Part shown: positions 25,985 to 33,476 of the stretch, piece by piece
Layout of the letters: every line of letters begins with the position of its first letter
Numbering within the stretch: position 1 is the first letter of the stretch
NCBI GenBank assembly: GCA_024698125.1
Contig: JAILRQ010000005.1
Coordinates: 1-56,781, forward strand
DNA: 56,781 nt
Source of the DNA: Acholeplasmatales bacterium
GTDB lineage: Bacteria; Bacillota_I; Bacilli_A; Acholeplasmatales; Anaeroplasmataceae
Direction of reading: 5' to 3'
Notes under the pieces: model-generated
Told to the model about the DNA's origin: nothing
The model's input: only the letters and a program-made list of their open reading frames with translations
The model's database searches: none
Position numbers and translations under genes: made by a program

Positions 25985-26192
25985 TTATGTGATATGATGA
26001 AATAGATGAGTAAAGATGTAATTCATTAAAGAGAGCAGCAGATGGTGGAAGGCTGTATGATAGCATTTTGAAGGCTACTATGGAGTATTATGCCTAATCA
26101 GCTTTAAATGATTTCGAGTGCAAGATTTTATCTTGAACTAAGGTGGTAACACGGTAATTCGTCCTTAGATTTTATGTCTAAGGGCTTTTTTT
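25985..26192 (+). promoter_or_regulatory. T-box riboswitch controlling alaS
   Basis: The leader carries the T-box core AAGGTGGTAACACGG (26140-26154); its TGGT can pair with the ACCA end of uncharged tRNA-Ala. In stem I, GCT at 26074-26076 within GAAGGCTAC is the likely Ala specifier codon. The terminator stem CCTTAGA (26163-26169)/TCTAAGG (26177-26183) is followed by GCTTTTTTT and can be replaced by the antiterminator. When tRNA-Ala is uncharged, read-through raises alaS expression. A TATAAT box lies at 25976-25981. Confidence 0.9.
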
Positions 26193-26214
26193 ATTTTTAG
26201 GAGGATATTACATT

Positions 26215-28830
26215 ATGAAAAGTATGAAGTCTTATGAAATCAGACAAATGTGGTTAGATTTCTTTGCATCTAAGGGTCACTCAGTTGAGCCTAGTGCATC
26301 TTTAGTACCACAAAATGACCCAACACTTTTATGGACTAACGCTGGAGTTACTCCATTAAAGAAGTATTTTGATGGATCAGTAATTCCTGCAAACCCAAGA
26401 ATTACTAATGCTCAAAAGTGTATTCGTACAAACGATATCGAGAATGTTGGAAAGACTGCTCGTCACCATACATTCTTCGAAATGCTTGGAAACTTCTCAA
26501 TTGGAGATTATTTCCGTGATGAGGTTCTTCCTTGGGCATTTGAGCTTTTAACATCAGATAAGTGGTTTGGTTTCGATAAGAATAGATTATATATTACATT
26601 CTATCCAGATGATTTTAAGACAAGAGATTTATGGATTAAGTGTGGTATGGAGCCATCTCATATGATTCCACTTGAAGGAAACTTCTGGGAGATTGGAGAA
26701 GGACCATGTGGACCTGATACTGAGATTTTCTTTGATCGTGGTGAGGAGTATGACAAGCGTGGTATTGTCTGCCTAGAGCAGGATTTAGAGAATGATCGTT
26801 ATATTGAGATTTGGAATATCGTATTCTCTCAATTTAACTCTAAGGAGGGAGTAGACCGTAAGGATTATAAGGAGCTTCCTCATAAAAACATTGATACAGG
26901 ATGTGGACTTGAGCGTCTATGCTGTGTAATGCAAGGAGTTAATACTAACTATGATACTGACCTATTTATGCCAATCATTAAGGAAATTGAGCGTATTTCA
27001 GGTGTTAAGTATGATGGTCAGATGGCATTTAAGGTTATTGCAGACCATGTAAGAACTGTAACATTTGCCGTAGCTGATGGTGCAACTCTATCTAATGAAG
27101 GAAGAGGATATGTACTTCGTCGTGTTCTAAGACGTGCTACAAAGTATGGTCATCAGCTTGGAATCAACAAGCCATTTATGGCATCCTTAGTTGATAAGGT
27201 TATTGAGATTATGGGAATGTTCTACCCATACCTTTCTGAGAAGGAGCAAATCGTTAAGGAGGTCATCACTCGTGAGGAGGAGAAGTTCCTTCAAACCCTT
27301 GGAGTTGGTGAAAAGAAGTTTGCTCAAATCGCAGAGGCTACAAAGGGTGGAGTAATTTCTGGTGAGGATGCATTCCTATTATATGATACATTTGGATTCC
27401 CATATGAGCTTACTGTTGAGTATGCTGAGGAGAAGGGTCTTACAGTAGACCACGATGGATTTAAGGCTGCTATGCAGGCTCAAAAGGATCGTGCTCGTGC
27501 AGCTCGTAAGGATGTAGCTTCTATGAAGGGACAAAATAAGGAGTTTATGGAGTTCAAGGAGCCATCAGAGTTCGTTGGATATGATACACTTATGACTCAA
27601 TCAAAGGTTATTAAGGTATTTGGAGATTCAGTAGTATTAGATAAGACTCCATTCTACGCATTTAGTGGAGGACAGCTATGCGATAAGGGAACTATTAATG
27701 ATATCGAGGTACTTGATGTATCTAAGATGCCTAATGGTCAATATCTACATAAGCTTGCTGATAATACTCTTGTAGAGGGAGATATCGTTTCTTGTATCGT
27801 TGATGAAGAAAATCGTAATCTTACTCGTAAGAACCACTCTGCAGCTCACCTATTCCAGGCTGCATTACAGCATGTAATTGGAGAGCATGCACATCAACAG
27901 GGTTCTCAGGTTTGTGCTGATTATTCTCGTTTTGATTTCAATAACTATCAAAACCTTACTGATGAGCAAATTATAGAGGTTGAGGATTTAGTTAATAAGT
28001 ATATCTCTGAGGGACATGAGGTTATAACTCACGTTCTTCCTATTGAAGAGGCTAAGAAGCTTGGAGCTATGGCATTATTCGATGAGAAGTATGGAGATAA
28101 GGTTAGAGTTGTTGATATGACAATTTCTAAGGAATTCTGTGCAGGAACTCACGTAGCAAATACAGCTGATGTTAAGGATTATGAGATTAACTATATTGAG
28201 TCAATTGGATCTGGAGTATTTAGAGTACTTGCGACAACAGGAGATTGTGCTAAGGATTTACTTAAGAAGAATCTTTCAAACCAATTCGATACAATTGATA
28301 CATTAAATAAGAAGGCTTTAAATATTATTCAAGAGGCTAAGAAGGATAATATTGAGCTTAAGTATAGTGAGGTATCACTTGATACACCTTTAAAGGGATA
28401 TAGATATGTTCTATTCGTTAAGAAGGCAGTAGAGGATACTAAAAATAACCTACATACTCTTGAGGTAGAGTATCAAAATAAGAAGAGTCAATCTGCATTA
28501 AAGTCACTTGATTCATATAAGTCACAAATTGTAAACAATACTATTGTTACAAAGTGTGATGTCTTAGATTCTAATCTATTAAAGGACATGGCAAATGCAA
28601 TGGTTAATAACTTTAGCCTAGACCTAGTATTACTTGCATCAACTGATGGTGCAAAGGTAACATTTGTCTGCGCAACAAATGGAAAGTACAATGCTGGTCA
28701 GGTAGTTAAGGCTGCAGCACAGGCTTGTGGTGGAAATGGTGGAGGAAAGCCTACACTTGCCCAAGCTGGAGGTAAGGACCCATCTCATATTGATGAGGCC
28801 TTAGAGGCTGCAAAGGCATTAATTAAGTAA
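26215..28830 (+). CDS. alaS: Alanyl-tRNA synthetase
   Basis: An 871-residue class II synthetase, full length. The N-terminal catalytic domain has EIRQMWLDFFASKGH, WTNAGVTPLKKYF, RHHTFFEMLGNFSIGDYF and GCGLERL. The editing domain has the zinc/editing residues HSAAH and CAGTH. The C-Ala domain ends in CGGNGGGKPTLAQAGG. It charges tRNA-Ala and clears mischarged Ser and Gly. The RBS GGAGG lies between the T-box terminator and ATG. It overlaps ruvX by one base; the order alaS, ruvX, DUF1292, O-methyltransferase matches the Bacillus yrr region. Confidence 0.96.
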   Translation: MKSMKSYEIRQMWLDFFASKGHSVEPSASLVPQNDPTLLWTNAGVTPLKKYFDGSVIPANPRITNAQKCIRTNDIENVGKTARHHTFFEMLGNFSIGDYFRDEVLPWAFELLTSDKWFGFDKNRLYITFYPDDFKTRDLWIKCGMEPSHMIPLEGNFWEIGEGPCGPDTEIFFDRGEEYDKRGIVCLEQDLENDRYIEIWNIVFSQFNSKEGVDRKDYKELPHKNIDTGCGLERLCCVMQGVNTNYDTDLFMPIIKEIERISGVKYDGQMAFKVIADHVRTVTFAVADGATLSNEGRGYVLRRVLRRATKYGHQLGINKPFMASLVDKVIEIMGMFYPYLSEKEQIVKEVITREEEKFLQTLGVGEKKFAQIAEATKGGVISGEDAFLLYDTFGFPYELTVEYAEEKGLTVDHDGFKAAMQAQKDRARAARKDVASMKGQNKEFMEFKEPSEFVGYDTLMTQSKVIKVFGDSVVLDKTPFYAFSGGQLCDKGTINDIEVLDVSKMPNGQYLHKLADNTLVEGDIVSCIVDEENRNLTRKNHSAAHLFQAALQHVIGEHAHQQGSQVCADYSRFDFNNYQNLTDEQIIEVEDLVNKYISEGHEVITHVLPIEEAKKLGAMALFDEKYGDKVRVVDMTISKEFCAGTHVANTADVKDYEINYIESIGSGVFRVLATTGDCAKDLLKKNLSNQFDTIDTLNKKALNIIQEAKKDNIELKYSEVSLDTPLKGYRYVLFVKKAVEDTKNNLHTLEVEYQNKKSQSALKSLDSYKSQIVNNTIVTKCDVLDSNLLKDMANAMVNNFSLDLVLLASTDGAKVTFVCATNGKYNAGQVVKAAAQACGGNGGGKPTLAQAGGKDPSHIDEALEAAKALIK

Positions 28831-29243
28831 TGAAATATCTAGGACTTGATCTCGGAAGTAGAACCTGTGGGGTTGCTATTTCCGATGCCTTAGGTATGCT
28901 TGCAAGAACATATACTACTCTAAGATTTAAGGAAGATGATTACACCTATGCCGCAAATGAGGTAAAAAGGATTTGTAAGACTGAGGGAGTATCTGTTATA
29001 GTTTTAGGCTACCCTAAGCATATGAATGGTGATGAGGGTATTAGAGCGCAAATATCTCAAAGCTTTAAATCCCTTCTTGAGGAGGGAACTAATCTTAAGG
29101 TCGTTTTATGGGACGAGCGTCTTACAACTGTTGTTGTAGACCGTGCTATGATAGAAGGAAACCTTAGCCGAGAAAAGCGTCATCAAAAGAAGGATGAGCT
29201 TGCGGCAGTCGTAATCCTAGAGGATTACCTACAATCTTTATAA
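28830..29243 (+). CDS. ruvX: Putative pre-16S rRNA nuclease / Holliday junction resolvase-like (YqgF)
   Basis: A 137-residue RNase H-fold protein. The first acidic motif is YLGLDLGSRTCGVAISD, the second is VIVLGYPKHMNGDEG and the third is VVLWDERLTTVVVDRAMIEG, with the final DELAAVVILEDYL. These match YqgF/RuvX, which matures the 5' end of 16S rRNA. It starts on the last base of alaS and precedes the DUF1292 gene by 15 bp. Confidence 0.93.
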   Translation: MKYLGLDLGSRTCGVAISDALGMLARTYTTLRFKEDDYTYAANEVKRICKTEGVSVIVLGYPKHMNGDEGIRAQISQSFKSLLEEGTNLKVVLWDERLTTVVVDRAMIEGNLSREKRHQKKDELAAVVILEDYLQSL

Positions 29244-29258
29244 AAGGAGGAATAATAT

Positions 29259-29591
29259 ATGAAGGATAATATGATTACTATTACTACTGAGGATGGAAGA
29301 GAAATTGAATGTGTAATTTTATTTACATATCATTCAGATGATTTCGGACATGATTATGTAGTATTTAAGGATCCAAACAGCAACACTGCAGGTGCCTGCA
29401 TCTATATCCCACAGGAGGATGGACGTGGAACACTTTCTGATATTGAGTCAGATGAGGAGTGGGAAATGCTTCAGGATGCCCTAAATGAGTGGCTTGAGAA
29501 GAACCAGGATAAGTATGAGGAGTCTTGCGGAGGATGCGGATCTTGCTCATGCGGTGGAGACTGCTCATGCAATGGATGTGACGAGAACTAA
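29259..29591 (+). CDS. DUF1292 protein with a cysteine-rich tail
   Basis: A 110-residue acidic protein. The first 80 residues match DUF1292 (YrzB type): MITITTEDGREIECVILF, DYVVFKDPN, acidic WEMLQDALNEWLE. After it comes a tail, about residues 90-107, with seven Cys spaced by Gly, Ser and Asp, which typical DUF1292 proteins lack. It could bind metal or an iron-sulfur cluster. Its place between ruvX and the O-methyltransferase is conserved in Firmicutes. It overlaps the next gene by one base. Confidence 0.85.
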   Translation: MKDNMITITTEDGREIECVILFTYHSDDFGHDYVVFKDPNSNTAGACIYIPQEDGRGTLSDIESDEEWEMLQDALNEWLEKNQDKYEESCGGCGSCSCGGDCSCNGCDEN

Positions 29592-30226
29592 TGGGAATTA
29601 ATATTTCACATGATATAGATAAATCCCTTAATCTTTCGTTTAATGAATATGAAATGAAGATGAGAGATTATGCTATAGAAAATAGTGTACCAATTATAAC
29701 TGATGAGGGGCTTAGGTTCCTTGAGGATACTATAAAGAAATATAATGTTAAAACTATTCTTGAAATAGGTACTGCAATAGGCTATAGCGCAGAGCGTATT
29801 TCAAGAGCTAATGATGTATGTGTTTATACAATAGAGCGTGTAGATAGTATGTATAATGAAGCCCTAAAGAATATAAAGGCCTTAGGACTTAGTGATAAGA
29901 TACACGTAATATTTAAGGATGCCCTAGAGGCATACCCTGATGTTGAAAACGTAATGTTTGACGCCCTATTTATTGATGCGGCTAAGGGACAGTATAAGCA
30001 TTTCTTTGAGCTATATGAGAAGAATCTTAAAAAGGGTGGAATAGTTATTTGTGATAACATGAGCTTCCACGGATTTTTAGATAAGGATCCTTCTTTAATG
30101 TCACGTTCACTAAGAGGATTAGTGCGTAAGCTTCGTGACTTCCATGATTTTTTAAACAATAATCCAAATTATGATACTACATACTATGAAATTGGAGACG
30201 GTATGAGTATTTCCATTAAAAAATAA
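29591..30226 (+). CDS. SAM-dependent O-methyltransferase (TrmR/YrrM-like)
   Basis: A 211-residue class I methyltransferase. Motif I is TILEIGTAIGYSAERIS, followed by VYTIERVDSMYNEA, then FDALFIDAAKGQYKHFFE and GGIVICDNMSFHG. These match the O-methyltransferase 3 family. In Bacillus the gene in this position (yrrM, trmR) methylates 5-hydroxyuridine in tRNA to 5-methoxyuridine; the synteny here supports that role. It is the last gene of the alaS operon before a terminator. Confidence 0.85.
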   Translation: MGINISHDIDKSLNLSFNEYEMKMRDYAIENSVPIITDEGLRFLEDTIKKYNVKTILEIGTAIGYSAERISRANDVCVYTIERVDSMYNEALKNIKALGLSDKIHVIFKDALEAYPDVENVMFDALFIDAAKGQYKHFFELYEKNLKKGGIVICDNMSFHGFLDKDPSLMSRSLRGLVRKLRDFHDFLNNNPNYDTTYYEIGDGMSISIKK

Positions 30227-30228
30227 AT

Positions 30229-30253
30229 CTCACCTATAAGGTGAGGTTTTTTT
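30229..30253 (+). terminator. Terminator of the alaS operon
   Basis: Stem CTCACC/GGTGAG, loop TATAA, then T7. Confidence 0.85.
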
Positions 30254-30291
30254 ATGCTATAATTAAGATAGTAATGAATGGGTGTGATAAT

Positions 30292-30984
30292 ATGAATAAT
30301 GAAACATTTAATTTAACTGTAACTCCAGAGCTTAGAATTGAGTTTTTAGAGCGTATTACTAGGGCTAAGGAGCTTATGGCATACTATGAATGTGCCATAA
30401 TGGAGGTTGAAACTAAATTTAAGGTATTGAATAAGCAGTTTTCACTAATGGCTGATAGAAATCCAATTGATTCAATTCAATCTCGTTTAAAGAGCCCTGA
30501 ATCAATTTTAAATAAGCTTATAAAAAGAAATCTACCACTTACAATAGATGCGATAGAAAATAATCTTACAGATATTGCAGGAGTTAGAGTTATCTGCTCC
30601 TTTATTGAAGATATTTATACTCTAAAGGAAGCTATTGAGAAGCAGGATGATATAAAGGTTTTAGAGATTAAGGATTATATTAAAAATCCTAAGCCAAATG
30701 GATATCGTTCACTACATATGATAGTTGAGATTCCTATCTTCCTTTTAAAGGAGAAAAGACCTATGAAGGTAGAAATACAGCTTAGAACTATAGCCATGCA
30801 GACATGGGCATCCTTGGAGCATCAAATATTCTATAAGAAAAAATATCCAGAGGATATTATAACAAAATATAGAGCAAAGCTTTTAGATGCGGCTAACCTA
30901 AGCTATAAGCTAGATCAGGAGATGCAATCTATAAAGAAGGAAACACAGGAGAAGATTATATCTACTGAGCCAGAGCTAGATTAA
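30292..30984 (+). CDS. relQ: Small alarmone synthetase, RelQ/YjbM-like
   Basis: A 230-residue GTP pyrophosphokinase domain without hydrolase or TGS domains. Key stretches are LTDIAGVRVICSFIEDIYTL, IKNPKPNGYRSLHMIVEIP and VEIQLRTIAMQTWASLEHQIFYK. It transfers pyrophosphate from ATP to GDP or GTP to give (p)ppGpp. ATG 30292 follows GGTGTGATA; the upstream in-frame ATGs fall in the alaS-operon terminator or at the TATAAT box (30258-30263), so they are rejected. It is transcribed alone and ends in a shared bidirectional terminator. Confidence 0.88.
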   Translation: MNNETFNLTVTPELRIEFLERITRAKELMAYYECAIMEVETKFKVLNKQFSLMADRNPIDSIQSRLKSPESILNKLIKRNLPLTIDAIENNLTDIAGVRVICSFIEDIYTLKEAIEKQDDIKVLEIKDYIKNPKPNGYRSLHMIVEIPIFLLKEKRPMKVEIQLRTIAMQTWASLEHQIFYKKKYPEDIITKYRAKLLDAANLSYKLDQEMQSIKKETQEKIISTEPELD

Positions 30985-30991
30985 AAATAAA

Positions 30992-31018
30992 GGCAGGATT
31001 AAATCCTGCCATTTTTTT
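30992..31018. terminator. Bidirectional terminator between convergent genes
   Basis: Palindrome GGCAGGATT-A-AATCCTGCC with T7 to the right and AAATAAA to the left. It serves the relQ-like gene and the minus-strand isomerase gene. Confidence 0.85.
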
Positions 31019-31859
31019 ATCTATAGTATTTATAAACACACTCAATTGAAGAATCAATGTCCTCAGGCTTAATACCCTCAAATGTAAGGTATGCGTTAGG
31101 ACATTCCTTCTTGATGATAGGGAAGAAGATATCCCATCTCATAAGCCCTTGTCCAAGACCTACCTGAACAAGCTTATTGTTTTCCTTATCAACTACGAAA
31201 TCCTTTAGGTGGAAGATTACTGTATCATTTTTGAATAGCTCAATTGCTCTTTTAAATATTTCAACCTGCTCAGTGTAGTTTGAAATATCAAGATAATTGT
31301 AGATATCAATAGTAATCTTTACATGTCCGTTATTGATTGCGTCAAATAATCTCTTTAATTGATCTGGAGAATACATACAATGTCCATATGCACCCTCAAT
31401 AGCAAGGCATGCGTCATTTTCCTTTGCACACTCTGCAAGATCCTTAAATATTCTAATATCCTCAGCTAAGGCTTCCTCAGTTCTATTAAGAGGATTATAT
31501 GTCCACTTATCATCGTTAAATGAACCAGTCTCAGTACCTACATACTTACAGTTGAAGTATTTAGCATACTTTAAATGCTCCTTAAACTTTGCAATCATTT
31601 GCTCAACCTTATTCTTATCTGAATGAACTGGGTTGAAGTAGGCTCCAAGTAGAGAAATCTCAAGACCCTCATCAGCAAATGCCTTATAGAATGCCTTACA
31701 CTTTTCAGGATTTAAGGTTCCTGCAAGTCCACTTTCTCCTTCAATACACTTATTAATTACAAGCTGTACTGCTGTAAGCTTATGAGAAGCAACCTTCTTG
31801 GCAACACTCTCTGCAGTACCTTTTCCATAATCATGTGCTCTATAGCTAATTTTAATCAT
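31017..31859 (-). CDS. Sugar phosphate isomerase/epimerase family protein (TIM barrel)
   Basis: A 280-residue xylose isomerase-like TIM barrel (AP_endonuc_2 family). Metal- and substrate-site stretches include KYVGTETGSF, LAIEGAYGHCMYSP, HVKITIDIYNYLD, FHLKDFVVD and YLTFEGIKPED, giving the usual Glu, Asp, His, Glu set. Members isomerise or epimerise sugars and inositol derivatives. The specific reaction cannot be told, because no transporter or sugar kinase accompanies it. It is a lone minus-strand gene divergent from metF. Confidence 0.8.
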   Translation of the reverse strand: MIKISYRAHDYGKGTAESVAKKVASHKLTAVQLVINKCIEGESGLAGTLNPEKCKAFYKAFADEGLEISLLGAYFNPVHSDKNKVEQMIAKFKEHLKYAKYFNCKYVGTETGSFNDDKWTYNPLNRTEEALAEDIRIFKDLAECAKENDACLAIEGAYGHCMYSPDQLKRLFDAINNGHVKITIDIYNYLDISNYTEQVEIFKRAIELFKNDTVIFHLKDFVVDKENNKLVQVGLGQGLMRWDIFFPIIKKECPNAYLTFEGIKPEDIDSSIECVYKYYR

Positions 31860-31951
31860 AATTCTAACACCTCATAGATTAATTATATTATATTTTTCAT
31901 TTATTTTAAATAAATAAATGTTTTTAATGTAAAAAGGTTTTATTTTTGTTA

Positions 31952-31957
31952 TAATTA
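31952..31957 (+). promoter_or_regulatory. -10 box of the met operon
   Basis: TATAAT lies four bases before the ATG at 31961, so that ATG cannot be the translation start; GTG 31982 is used instead. A clear -35 box is not seen. Confidence 0.5.
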
Positions 31958-31981
31958 AAAATGTATAATGAGGTGTTATTT

Positions 31982-32866
31982 GTGAAGATATCAGAAATAT
32001 TAAAAAAGAAGAAAACTTTATCATTTGAGGTATTCCCTCCAAAGAAGGGAAGAGAGGATGATCTTGAAAATCTATTTAGAACAATAGATATGGTTAAAAA
32101 GTTCAATCCAGACTTTATATCAGTTACCTATGGTGCTGGTGGTAATAATAGTAAGAATACAGCAGTTATTGCAGATTACTTAAAGAATACTGCTCATATT
32201 GAACCACTTGCCCACCTTACAGGTGGTCCTTCAACACCAGAGGAAATCCTTAATGTCTTAAAGGATTTAAAGGGTAAGGGTATTGAAAATATCCTAGCCC
32301 TAAGAGGAGATAAGCCAAAGGATTTAGATATTGAGTATTGTAAGGATTTCCCACATGCAACAGATTTAATGGATTATATTAAGAAGAATAAATATAATTT
32401 CTGTCTTGCAGGTGCCTGCTACCCAGAGGGTCATACAGAGTGTGACACTCTATATGAGGATTTATTAAATCTTAAGAAGAAGCAAGATAGTGGAGCTGAG
32501 TTCTTAATTACTCAGGTATTCTATGATAATAATTATTTCTATCGTTTAATAAGAGAGGCTAGAAAGATTGGTATTACAGTACCTATTATTCCAGGTATTA
32601 TGCCACTTACTACAAAGGCCTCTGTTGAGCGTACTGTAAAGCTTACAGGAGCTGCAGTACCTCTAACACTTAGAGCTATGATAGAGCGTTTTAAGGATGA
32701 TAAGGAGGCTATTCGTGAGATTGGTATTAATTATGCCGTATCTCAGATTCTAGACCTTCTTGCCAACGATGTAGATGGAATTCATATCTATATCTTAAAT
32801 AATTTTAACAATGCCAAGGAAATATATGACAAGATGGCACATGTGTTTGAAAAGGAAATGAAGTAG
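31982..32866 (+). CDS. metF: 5,10-methylenetetrahydrofolate reductase
   Basis: A 294-residue TIM-barrel flavoprotein reducing methylene-THF to 5-methyl-THF, the methyl donor for MetH encoded downstream. Typical stretches are TLSFEVFPPKKG, FISVTYGAGG, HLTGGPSTPEEI, ILALRGDKP, AGACYPEGH and FLITQVFYDNNYFYRL. The start is GTG 31982, 6 nt after GAGGTG. It is the first gene of a tight operon with the reactivation protein, metH and luxS. The stop is followed one base later by a TTG start. Confidence 0.94.
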   Translation: MKISEILKKKKTLSFEVFPPKKGREDDLENLFRTIDMVKKFNPDFISVTYGAGGNNSKNTAVIADYLKNTAHIEPLAHLTGGPSTPEEILNVLKDLKGKGIENILALRGDKPKDLDIEYCKDFPHATDLMDYIKKNKYNFCLAGACYPEGHTECDTLYEDLLNLKKKQDSGAEFLITQVFYDNNYFYRLIREARKIGITVPIIPGIMPLTTKASVERTVKLTGAAVPLTLRAMIERFKDDKEAIREIGINYAVSQILDLLANDVDGIHIYILNNFNNAKEIYDKMAHVFEKEMK

Positions 32867-32867
32867 A

Positions 32868-33476
32868 TTGAACAAGGACTTAATCTTTAAATATCTGGGA
32901 TATCGTAATGTAGAGCCAGATCCAAAAACATTAAAGTTAATAGATGAATGTATAGAAGAGGTTAAGTCACTTGCAAGCTTCAAATACATCTATCAGGAAT
33001 ATAGTGAGCCACTTCCATTCTTATTAAAGAATGAGGCCTATATGAAGTATCTTAGTGGTGCATCATCATATCTTTTAGTCGCAACCACTCTTGGTATTGC
33101 GGTTGATAGAAGGCTATCACTATATGAAAAGACTGATATGACTAAGTCAGTTATTTTTGACTGCACTGCATCTGCCTATATTGAAGAGATGGCAGATATG
33201 TATGAGAAAACAAAGCTTCAATATGAGAAGCTTTCATTTAGATTTTGCCCAGGATATTCTGGTACATCATTTCTTGATAACCAGGAGGCCGCAAAATATC
33301 TAAATGTTACTAAATATTTAGGAATAAACTTCCTATCAAGTGGTCTTATGGTACCACTTAAGAGTATGATTGGAATTGTAGCTATTGGAAATAATGCTCG
33401 TAAGAGCTGCAGTGGCTGCGTTAGAATGGGAAAATGTGAGTATAGAAGGGATGGGACAACATGCTACAAGGAGTAG
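32868..33476 (+). CDS. Stand-alone MetH reactivation (activation domain) protein
   Basis: A 202-residue protein equivalent to the C-terminal activation domain of cobalamin-dependent methionine synthase, which binds SAM to re-methylate oxidised cob(II)alamin. The motif RFCPGYSGTSF corresponds to the SAM-binding RxxPGY, and the end has a cysteine-rich stretch (KSCSGCVRMGKCEYRRDG). It starts with TTG 32868 and overlaps metH by 16 nt. Here the domain is encoded before, and separate from, metH. Confidence 0.85.
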   Translation: MNKDLIFKYLGYRNVEPDPKTLKLIDECIEEVKSLASFKYIYQEYSEPLPFLLKNEAYMKYLSGASSYLLVATTLGIAVDRRLSLYEKTDMTKSVIFDCTASAYIEEMADMYEKTKLQYEKLSFRFCPGYSGTSFLDNQEAAKYLNVTKYLGINFLSSGLMVPLKSMIGIVAIGNNARKSCSGCVRMGKCEYRRDGTTCYKE

